A stretch of 29,140 nucleotides of DNA, from NCBI GenBank assembly GCA_002379855.1, contig DFUX01000042.1, positions 9,400 through 38,539 on the forward strand, given 5' to 3'. Shown here one piece after another: positions 23,244 to 29,140 of this stretch (within the stretch, counting starts at the first letter, position 1; each line of letters opens with the position of its first letter). A model generated the notes under the pieces. That model did not search any database and was not told the origin of the DNA. It saw only the letters and a program-made list of their open reading frames with translations. The position numbers and the translations under genes are program-made. This DNA comes from Cloacimonetes bacterium UBA4175. Lineage in GTDB: Bacteria; Cloacimonadota; Cloacimonadia; Cloacimonadales; Cloacimonadaceae.

Positions 23244-24854
23244 TCATCCATTTTGTTCTTGTTTAAACCTACTCGCTGCCAGAAAGAAGTCCCTGAACAG
23301 AGGGTGTACGTTGTTGGGACGCGATTTGAACTCGGGATGGAACTGGACTCCCACATAAAAATCCAGCCCTGCCATCTCAACGATTTCGACCAACATGCCA
23401 TCAGGAGATTCTCCCGTGATCTTCAATCCCGCAGTTTGCAACTGGGTTCGATATTCGTTGTTGACCTCGTAGCGATGACGGTGTCTTTCGCTGATCAACT
23501 CCGTTCCATAGGCATTGCAGGCCAGGCTTTCGGCAAGCAACTTGCAGGGATACGCTCCCAACCTCATCGTTCCGCCGATCAAATCAAGATATTGCTGGCT
23601 TTCAATCAGATGGATCACCGGGTAAGGATTGTCGGGATCAAATTCCGTGCTGTTAGCCATTTTCATGCCACAGACATGCCTGGCAAATTCGATCACTGCT
23701 ACCTGCATCCCCAGGCAGATTCCCAAAAATGGTATTCCCTTCATTCTGGCATATTGGGCAATTGCGATCTTTCCTTCAATACCCCTGACGCCAAAACCTC
23801 CTGGAATGATGATCCCATCCACATTTTCCAATTCCCGGTTCAATTCACTTGCGGTGTAGTCGTGCTCGGAATCCACCCATCTGATATCGATACGCTTGCG
23901 GTGATAAGCTGCCGCATGAAGCAATGCTTCCCCCACACTCTTGTAGGCATCCTGGTGCTTCACATATTTGCCGCAAACGGCTATGGTGACGGTATCGCCT
24001 GCGTTCTGGGTATTATCCAAAAAACGAAGCCAATCCTTGAGGTCAGGATTACCACATTCGAGTTCGAAATGATCGCAGATCAGTTTGTGCAGACCGGCAT
24101 TCAGGTAGGTTAGCGGCACCTGATAGACGCTCTTAACGTCTATCGAGTTGATCACATGATTCTTGGGAACGTTGGTAAAGAGGGCTATCTTGGAATATAT
24201 TTCATCATCAAAGGGCATTTCCGACCTGCAGAGCAGTATCTCGGGCTGGATGCCTATTTCGCGCAGTTTGTAGGTGCTGTGTTGGGAGGGTTTGGTCTTT
24301 AGCTCGCCCGCGGCGCGGATATAGGGCACATAGGAAAGCATAATATACATAGTGTTGCGCACACCCAGATCGAGGCGGAGTTGACGCACAGCTTCCAGGA
24401 AAGGCAGGCTCTCGATGTCGCCGACCGTGCCTCCGATCTCCGTGAGCACAATATCATACTCCTGATCGAAATGCTTGATCCGCCTTTTTATCTCATCGGT
24501 CACATGCGGGATCACCTGAACCGTCTTACCGAGATAAACGCCTTTCCGTTCGTTGTGCAGAACGCTCTCATAAACCTGTCCGGCAGAACAGCTGGAGTAG
24601 CGGGTCAACGCTTCATCCACAAAGCGTTCATAATGGCCAAGGTCAAGATCAGTTTCCGCTCCGTCGTCAGTGACGAAAACCTCGCCGTGCTGGTAAGGGC
24701 TCATGGTGCCCGGGTCCACGTTGAGATAGGGGTCAAATTTCTGGGTCACCACACTATAACCCATGGATTTAAGAAGCAAGCCGATGGACGCGGTGGCTAT
24801 TCCTTTGCCCAGGGATGAAATCACTCCGCCCACCACAAAAATGTATTTTGCCAT
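23244..24854 (-). CDS. pyrG: CTP synthase
   Basis: The product is 536 aa from the ATG at 24854 (MAKYIFVVGG), which has GGGAGG five bases upstream; five extra residues upstream are unlikely. It aminates UTP to CTP with glutamine and ATP. The N-terminal synthetase domain has the P-loop GGVISSLGKGIATAS and EIGGTVGDIESLPF. The C-terminal class I glutaminase domain (about 290-530) has PGGFGVRG, the nucleophile Cys in FLGICLGMQ, and VQFHPEFKSRP with the catalytic His-Glu pair. The length is normal. The leader contains repeated pairing elements, described separately. Confidence 0.98.
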   Translation of the reverse strand: MAKYIFVVGGVISSLGKGIATASIGLLLKSMGYSVVTQKFDPYLNVDPGTMSPYQHGEVFVTDDGAETDLDLGHYERFVDEALTRYSSCSAGQVYESVLHNERKGVYLGKTVQVIPHVTDEIKRRIKHFDQEYDIVLTEIGGTVGDIESLPFLEAVRQLRLDLGVRNTMYIMLSYVPYIRAAGELKTKPSQHSTYKLREIGIQPEILLCRSEMPFDDEIYSKIALFTNVPKNHVINSIDVKSVYQVPLTYLNAGLHKLICDHFELECGNPDLKDWLRFLDNTQNAGDTVTIAVCGKYVKHQDAYKSVGEALLHAAAYHRKRIDIRWVDSEHDYTASELNRELENVDGIIIPGGFGVRGIEGKIAIAQYARMKGIPFLGICLGMQVAVIEFARHVCGMKMANSTEFDPDNPYPVIHLIESQQYLDLIGGTMRLGAYPCKLLAESLACNAYGTELISERHRHRYEVNNEYRTQLQTAGLKITGESPDGMLVEIVEMAGLDFYVGVQFHPEFKSRPNNVHPLFRDFFLAASRFKQEQNG

Positions 24855-24858
24855 ATAA

Positions 24859-24914
24859 CCTCCCTGCACCGGAACTTAGCCGAACCGGAACTGCCAATGG
24901 CTTCAACGTTCCGG
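24859..24914 (-). promoter_or_regulatory. pyrG leader with competing hairpin elements next to the ribosome site
   Basis: In the direction of transcription, CCGGAAC (24914-24908) is followed by two copies of its complement, GTTCCGG (24891-24885 and 24875-24869), and then by the ribosome site GGGAGG (24864-24859). The two GTTCCGG copies belong to a 9-bp direct repeat (plus strand ACCGGAACT at 24868 and 24884). Only one can pair at a time, and the second brings a helix to within about five bases of the ribosome site. Confidence 0.4.
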
Positions 24915-24953
24915 CTCAGCCAAGATTGCCGGTTATCTATTTAAGCTTGTTGT

Positions 24954-26198
24954 TCAAACAATGCTTTTCAGCTCGCCAAGCGAGTCTTTGATAGCCTGAA
25001 CCGTATATGCCAGATCTTCATCTGTATGGCGATAGCAGATATAACCGTGGTGATAGGGTTGCAGGAATACGCCGCGGCGAATCAGTTGTGTGTAGAACTC
25101 GGTGCGGAGTTTTTTGTAGAGGCCTGCCTCATCCCTGGGGAAGGTGATGAAGGGCATCCAGGGAGCTCCACTGAAACGGGCCGGGATGCCCGAATCCGCC
25201 ACAACTTTCTCCACCTGTTGAGCGAAGTTGTTGCCCTTAGCCGCAATCGTATCGAGCATCTTGTCACGCTGCAGAATCTCGATTGTCTTGAGGGCGGCAA
25301 CCTGGGCGTCGGAATTGGGGAAGAAGGTGGAGGAAAGGAACACGTCTTTTTCCAACACTTTCATGTATTCCCTTTTTCCGACCAGGGCGGCGATGGCATA
25401 GCCGTTGGCCATGGCCTTGCCTATTGTGGTAAGGTCGGGAGTGACGCCGAAAAGGGCCTGCGCTCCGCCCATGGCACAGCGGAATCCACTGCGGATCTCG
25501 TCAAAGATCAACACGCAGCCATATTTGTCTGCCAGGGCTCTAACGCCTTCCAGATAGCCGGGCTTGGGCATCTGCACTGGTTCCGCCAGGGGATGGCCAA
25601 CCGGAGTGATGATTATACCAGCCATGTCATCCTGATTGTTTTTGAGGATGTCTTCCAGTTGGTCAAGATCGTTGTAATGGAATTCCAGAACGTCTTCATA
25701 GAGCTTTTCAGGAATACCGCCCTTCACCTCGACGCACCAATCGTGCCAGCCGTGGTAACCGCAGCGCGCGATCTTTTTCTTGCCGGTGTAAGCCCTGGCC
25801 ACCCTGATCGCGATCGTAGTGGCGTCGCTGCCGGTCTTCACGATGGAAGCCATTTCACAAGAGGGGATGAGTTCCCGCAGTTTATAGACAAGCTCGTTTT
25901 GCAGTTTTTGGGTCAGGGAGAAGCATATCCCTTTTTCCTTGATCTGCTCGATAACGGCATTATCGATTTCTTCCTCGCGGTAACCGATAATGATCGGACC
26001 ATAGGCGCAGAGGTAATCAATGTATTCGTTGCCGTCAACGTCAATGATTCTTCCACCCTTGCCTTTTTCGAAGAAGATGGGATATTCGCCCGGTACAAAG
26101 TTGTAGGGGCGCCTGATGCCAGCCACTCCGCCGGGAACCAGGGTCTGGGCTTCGGCGAAGAGTTCCATGCTATTTTTCAGATTCAGTTTGTCAGACAT
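24954..26198 (-). CDS. kat: Class III PLP aminotransferase, probable 3-aminobutyryl-CoA aminotransferase (Kat)
   Basis: The product is a 414-aa enzyme of the glutamate-1-semialdehyde-aminomutase-like branch of class III aminotransferases. Cofactor-site motifs are KTGSDATTIAIRVARAYTG, CGYHGWHDW, FDEIRSGFR and the Schiff-base Lys in TIGKAMANGY. Porphyrin genes are absent nearby, and the pairing with a thiolase gene 9 bp upstream fits the acyl-CoA beta-transaminase described from Ca. Cloacamonas acidaminovorans. That enzyme converts 3-aminobutyryl-CoA to acetoacetyl-CoA, which the thiolase would then split. Family membership is certain. The substrate is inferred from context and recalled similarity, and another omega- or beta-amino acid is possible. 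AAGGAG lies five bases before the ATG. Confidence 0.75.
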   Translation of the reverse strand: MSDKLNLKNSMELFAEAQTLVPGGVAGIRRPYNFVPGEYPIFFEKGKGGRIIDVDGNEYIDYLCAYGPIIIGYREEEIDNAVIEQIKEKGICFSLTQKLQNELVYKLRELIPSCEMASIVKTGSDATTIAIRVARAYTGKKKIARCGYHGWHDWCVEVKGGIPEKLYEDVLEFHYNDLDQLEDILKNNQDDMAGIIITPVGHPLAEPVQMPKPGYLEGVRALADKYGCVLIFDEIRSGFRCAMGGAQALFGVTPDLTTIGKAMANGYAIAALVGKREYMKVLEKDVFLSSTFFPNSDAQVAALKTIEILQRDKMLDTIAAKGNNFAQQVEKVVADSGIPARFSGAPWMPFITFPRDEAGLYKKLRTEFYTQLIRRGVFLQPYHHGYICYRHTDEDLAYTVQAIKDSLGELKSIV

Positions 26199-26207
26199 TA
26201 TTTCTCC

Positions 26208-27404
26208 TTATGCTTCCCACAGTGATGCTATGCCCATACCGCCGCCGATACAGAGGGCGGCAAGACCTTTTTTAACTTTGCGTTTCTTCATTTCGTGCAG
26301 CAGGGATACGATTATCCTTGCTCCGCTGGCGCCGATGGGGTGACCCAGGGCGATGGCTCCGCCGTTGACATTCACGATGGAGGGGTCAATCTTGCCCACA
26401 CCCTCGAGCTCCAAGCCTTTGAGCACGGACAGGGATTGGGACGCGAATGCCTCGTTAAGCTCAGCCAGTTCGATATCGGCGAGCTTCCAATTGCTTTTAT
26501 TCAGCACTTTGGCAATGGCGGGAACGGGGCCGTAGCCCATGATAGCGGGATCAACCCCCGCGGAGGCGCTGTCAACCAAAGTGGCCAGGATGGGAAGCCC
26601 CAGCTCTTTGGCCTTGTCTTCGCTCATCAGCAGGAGCATTGCGGCTCCGTCGTTGATTCCAGAAGCACTGCCGGCTGTAACTGTCCCGTCAGGTTTGAAA
26701 GCCGGTCTCAGCTTTGCGAGGCTCTCAACCGTCACGCCTTTGCGGGGCATCTCGTCTTTGTCGATGACCAGTGGATCGCCCTTGCGTTGGGGGATGACGA
26801 TGGGAACGATCTCATCTTTGAAGCGTCCGCTGTCCATGGCAGCTTCGGTTTTGTTCTGGCTGGCAGTGGAGAAGGCGTCCTGTTCTTCGCGGGTGATGCT
26901 GTATTTTTCTGCCAGGTTTTCGGCCGTTATGCCCATGTGGCAATTGTTGAAAATATCGCTCAACCCGTCCCTGATCATCAGGTCAACCAGTTCTTTGTTG
27001 CCCATCTTGCCGCCCCAGCGGGTATCCATGGAGGCAAAGGGAATCTGGCTCATGTTTTCGATGCCGCCGGCCACGATGATATCGGCTTCGCCGGCAGAGA
27101 TCATCAAAGCTCCCAGGGTGACGGCTTTCATGCCCGAGCCGCAAACCTTGTTTACCGTGTAGGCGGGGATGTGGTTTGGCACATCGCTGTAGATTGCCAC
27201 CTGCCTGGCTACGTTCTGGCCATATCCGCAACCGCAGACATTGCCCAAAATCACTTCATCAAGTTGGTCGCTTTTAACGCCTGTTTCTTCCAGGATGGCT
27301 TTCAAAACTGCCACTCCCAGTTTTACGGCTGAATAATCTTTGAACACGCCGCCAAAATTGCCGATAGGGGTTCTTTTGGCGCTTACAACCACGGTCTTTC
27401 TCAT
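26208..27404 (-). CDS. Acetyl-CoA C-acetyltransferase (thiolase)
   Basis: The product is 398 aa from the ATG at 27404, with GGAGG five bases upstream. It condenses two acetyl-CoA or, in the breakdown direction, splits acetoacetyl-CoA with CoA. The catalytic residues are visible: nucleophile Cys88 in NKVCGSGMKAV, His355 in ALGHPIGASGAR and Cys385 in LCIGGGMGIA. The length is that of classical type II thiolases. Its partner, the Kat-like aminotransferase, follows 9 bp downstream and would produce acetoacetyl-CoA, so the degradative direction is likely. A well-spaced promoter lies directly upstream. Confidence 0.96.
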   Translation of the reverse strand: MRKTVVVSAKRTPIGNFGGVFKDYSAVKLGVAVLKAILEETGVKSDQLDEVILGNVCGCGYGQNVARQVAIYSDVPNHIPAYTVNKVCGSGMKAVTLGALMISAGEADIIVAGGIENMSQIPFASMDTRWGGKMGNKELVDLMIRDGLSDIFNNCHMGITAENLAEKYSITREEQDAFSTASQNKTEAAMDSGRFKDEIVPIVIPQRKGDPLVIDKDEMPRKGVTVESLAKLRPAFKPDGTVTAGSASGINDGAAMLLLMSEDKAKELGLPILATLVDSASAGVDPAIMGYGPVPAIAKVLNKSNWKLADIELAELNEAFASQSLSVLKGLELEGVGKIDPSIVNVNGGAIALGHPIGASGARIIVSLLHEMKKRKVKKGLAALCIGGGMGIASLWEA

Positions 27405-27437
27405 GGTATCCTCCATTGTTATTTATTGTTTTATTTC

Positions 27438-27466
27438 ATTAAAAAATTAGCTCATGTTTTGGTCAA
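27438..27466 (-). promoter_or_regulatory. Promoter of the thiolase-aminotransferase operon
   Basis: On the minus strand TTGACC (27466-27461) and TTTAAT (27443-27438) are separated by exactly 17 bp, each matching the sigma-70 consensus at 5 of 6 positions. The downstream stretch is A/T-rich. Transcription would start near 27431, about 27 bp before the thiolase ATG. Confidence 0.6.
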
Positions 27467-27497
27467 CTGCAATCTGGCAGACCGGAACCAAACCTGC

Positions 27498-28055
27498 TCA
27501 GGGAGCTGTGATGGCGCCAGTGGGACAGCCATCGTAGTCGCCGCCGTTCCCGTTTTTACAGATACCGCAATTGACGCATTTACCAGGGTCGATCACTGCC
27601 TTGCCATCCACCAGGCTTATGGCTTCTTCCGGGCAGAAAAGCGTACATAGGCCGCACCCGATGCACTTTTGCGCATTCACGGCATAGCTTTTCCTTTCCT
27701 GTGGCCTGGCAGGTTTGACCTGGCAGGTTGGATTAGCTTTATCTGGCGCAGCCTTTGTGGGGACGGCATTATCTGATATGACCGGATCGGCTGGGCTTTC
27801 AATGGGAACCAAAGCCTGCGCGACAGAGTCTTCCTTCACAGGAGTTAATATCCCGGGAACGCCAATCACACAGCGTTGGCAGCCTATACACTTGCCGGGG
27901 TCGATTTCCGCCTTGCCATTTCGCATCTGGATCGCGTTTACGGGGCAGACGGGAACCAGCCTGGCGCGGGGAAAGATATTAAGGGCGGCCAGCAATTGGA
28001 GCACAACGACCAGAACCAAAAGCGTTACGACCAATATCAAAGCTGTTTTGGACAC
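27498..28055 (-). CDS. Membrane-anchored polyferredoxin with two ferredoxin domains
   Basis: The product is 185 aa. Residues 5-26 form one N-terminal membrane anchor. The first iron-sulfur region (33-70) keeps Cys37, 56, 59 and 62, enough for one [4Fe-4S] cluster, while the fourth Cys of the second motif is replaced by Val (CIGCQRCVIGV). A proline-rich linker (about 72-125) follows. The second region has CIGCGLCTLFCP (131-141) and CVNCGIC ... GCP (160-177), with ten residues instead of three before the last Cys, so two clusters are likely. It resembles RnfB-like electron carriers in layout but lacks other Rnf features. It overlaps the NapH-like gene upstream by 19 bp, so the two are likely subunits of one electron-transfer unit. 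Confidence 0.85.
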   Translation of the reverse strand: MSKTALILVVTLLVLVVVLQLLAALNIFPRARLVPVCPVNAIQMRNGKAEIDPGKCIGCQRCVIGVPGILTPVKEDSVAQALVPIESPADPVISDNAVPTKAAPDKANPTCQVKPARPQERKSYAVNAQKCIGCGLCTLFCPEEAISLVDGKAVIDPGKCVNCGICKNGNGGDYDGCPTGAITAP

Positions 28056-28840
28056 ACGCTCTCCTCATCGATAGTGCCCTTTTTGGGGCATTTTTCCGCG
28101 CAGATGCCGCAATGGATGCAGTTCACGTTTTCCACATATTCGTTCTCGCCGATATTGATGTTCATCGGGCACCACAGGCTACACAAGCCACAATCGGTGC
28201 AGCGTTCCAGGTTCCTTTTCACCAGCTTGCGGGGGATTCCCGCCTTACGCCCTGCGATCTGGAAAACATTCATCAAAGCCCCATAGGGACAGAGAAAGCG
28301 GCACCAGGGACGCGAAACGAACAGGGAAGCCGCCAGGGTCAGTATCAGCAGAATCAGCCCCGGGAAGGCGATTCTGGGTATCAATGACAGCGAATAGAAG
28401 GGGCAGAGCTTGATGGAGACATATCCCAGGCCCACAATGGAAAGCAGGATGGTGGCCGCCATCAGGGCGTATTTGAGCCAGGCTGCCTTGGTGTCCGCGT
28501 AGAAAGGCAATTTGCATTTGAGCCTGTATTGACGCGATCTGAGGGCAAACAGCCATTCCTGAACGGTTCCCAATGGGCAGAGCCAGGCGCAGAATTTACG
28601 CCCCCAAAACAGAGTGGAAACCAGAACCGCGAATCCAAAAATGATGGCTCCCGACATCAACACCCCGCCCAGGCGCAATAAAACACCCCAGCGCAAACCA
28701 AAGCAGACCACTGCGTAAGGGCAGAATTGGTGGATGCTGCGAGTGACCCCAATAATAGAGATAGCTAACCATGACAGCGCAAGCAACAAAAACAGTGACT
28801 GGATCAATATTCTGAGGCTCTGGATCTTAACTTTTTTCAC
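28037..28840 (-). CDS. NapH/MauN-type 4Fe-4S membrane protein
   Basis: The product is 267 aa, starting at a GTG (28840) with GGAG upstream. Four or five transmembrane helices are visible (about 9-30, 55-78, 118-140 and 150-175). Two CxxxCP loops follow membrane segments, GRKFCAWLCPLG and SRPWCRFLCPYGAL, as in the NapH/NosR/RdxA group. A C-terminal cytoplasmic-type ferredoxin domain has two full motifs, CTDCGLCSLWCP and CIHCGICAEKCP. Such proteins pass electrons between quinol or soluble carriers and a partner enzyme. No terminal reductase is in the window, so the partner is unknown. The downstream polyferredoxin gene overlaps it by 19 bp. Confidence 0.88.
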   Translation of the reverse strand: MKKVKIQSLRILIQSLFLLLALSWLAISIIGVTRSIHQFCPYAVVCFGLRWGVLLRLGGVLMSGAIIFGFAVLVSTLFWGRKFCAWLCPLGTVQEWLFALRSRQYRLKCKLPFYADTKAAWLKYALMAATILLSIVGLGYVSIKLCPFYSLSLIPRIAFPGLILLILTLAASLFVSRPWCRFLCPYGALMNVFQIAGRKAGIPRKLVKRNLERCTDCGLCSLWCPMNINIGENEYVENVNCIHCGICAEKCPKKGTIDEESVCPKQL

Positions 28841-29140
28841 TCGAACTCCATGGTCGTAAGTATGAACCTAAATCTAATTTGAGCCTTGGCTTGTCAATGG
28901 AAATATCGGCTTTAATCCAAATCCTGGCGCAATAATGTGGAGGAACACACCGCGCTTGCCTATCCCGTCATCCAGGTCACCCCACCAAACCACTGCGTGC
29001 TTTGGCGGGGACCCCGACAGGCCGGGATGACACGGAATGTAGTCTGTTGGGTGTATGTTTCGTGTCTGTTTGGTACTTCTGATCGGCGCTATGCAAGCGC
29101 CGGTACAGTACAGGCGGTCGCCTGTCAAGTCCTGAAATGG
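28841..29140. other. Palindrome-rich noncoding right edge
   Basis: I see no gene here. Three inverted repeats follow one another. The first is an imperfect long one at 28965-29035, with outer arms CCGTCATCC and GGATGACACGG and an inner stem from 28975 to 29013. The second is GGCGCT-ATGCA-AGCGCC at 29085-29101. The third is ACAGGCG-GT-CGCCTGT at 29110-29125. A minus-strand ORF across this region (28874-29128) is explained by the repeats. The cluster looks like repetitive extragenic palindromic DNA. Confidence 0.55.
28871..28897 (-). promoter_or_regulatory. Candidate promoter for the NapH-like/polyferredoxin operon
   Basis: On the minus strand a perfect TTGACA (28897-28892) is followed after 15 bp by TAGATT (28876-28871), which matches 4 of 6. 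The -35 is ideal, but the spacing is short. Confidence 0.35.

Noticed and set aside
23163..24113. A 316-codon plus-strand open frame
   Set aside because: It is antisense to pyrG over most of its length, and no recognisable protein features are present.
25026..26225. A 399-codon open frame on the plus strand
   Set aside because: It lies wholly antisense to the aminotransferase gene. It has low-complexity composition, no domain and no ribosome site, and results from codon bias of the real gene.
26295..27332. A 345-codon plus-strand open frame
   Set aside because: It is antisense to the thiolase, whose catalytic motifs are all intact on the minus strand.
28874..29128. An 84-codon minus-strand ORF at the right edge
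   Set aside because: Its reading runs through the palindromic repeats, which account for its composition; it has no family resemblance.
1..29140. CRISPR array, tRNA, rRNA, phage or insertion sequence
   Set aside because: No regularly spaced long repeats, cloverleaf-like segments, transposase or integrase motifs were seen in the intergenic DNA.

Overview
The window looks like a chromosomal segment of a Cloacimonadota (WWE1) bacterium or a close Fibrobacteres-Chlorobi-Bacteroidetes-type relative. This is inferred from gene content, not from a database search. Pointers are a secreted cyclophilin ending in a FlgD/Por-type C-terminal sorting-like domain, a class III aminotransferase that fits the acyl-CoA beta-transaminase (Kat) known from Ca. 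Cloacamonas acidaminovorans, anaerobe-type membrane iron-sulfur proteins, and base composition near 50% GC. No tRNA, rRNA, CRISPR array, phage or insertion sequence was seen.

Layout. Positions 310-1756 (minus) hold the secreted cyclophilin and a small zinc-ribbon protein. From 1834 to 19848 every gene is on the plus strand: an asparagine-synthetase-like protein with Ser in place of the catalytic Cys; a LEA14-like lipoprotein; the translation cluster rpsP-khpA-rimM-trmD-PF09936 methyltransferase-rplS, closed by a rho-independent terminator; ogt-acpS; adk, trkH, trkA and an orphan HAMP-PAS membrane protein; rluD, ribBA and a short DUF445-like membrane protein; then lon, a polysaccharide deacetylase-like protein and plsC. 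From 20166 to 28840 every gene is on the minus strand. In transcription order these are a NapH-like iron-sulfur membrane protein and a membrane-anchored polyferredoxin; a thiolase and the Kat-like aminotransferase behind a good promoter; pyrG; and an NMT1-type solute-binding lipoprotein overlapping a Cache-HAMP-PP2C phosphatase.

How the parts fit. The Kat-like enzyme and the thiolase can together turn 3-aminobutyryl-CoA into acetoacetyl-CoA and then acetyl-CoA, the late steps of lysine fermentation. The iron-sulfur pair upstream could carry electrons from such metabolism to or from the membrane. The solute-binding lipoprotein has no transporter partner but overlaps a membrane phosphatase of the RsbU/SpoIIE type, which suggests a ligand-controlled partner-switching signal. 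TrkH/TrkA form a K+ uptake system whose operon includes a sensor-like protein without an output domain.

The noncoding DNA is also informative. An 80-bp repeat with an internal 11-bp periodicity occurs in opposite orientation at the left edge and in the convergent gap at 20 kb. A 39-bp near-perfect palindrome centred on TATAAT lies upstream of lon. The pyrG leader has alternative pairing elements, and the right edge is rich in palindromes. The strongest candidates for something undescribed are the binding-protein/phosphatase pair, the 11-bp repeat family, the lon palindrome and the Ser2 asparagine synthetase.
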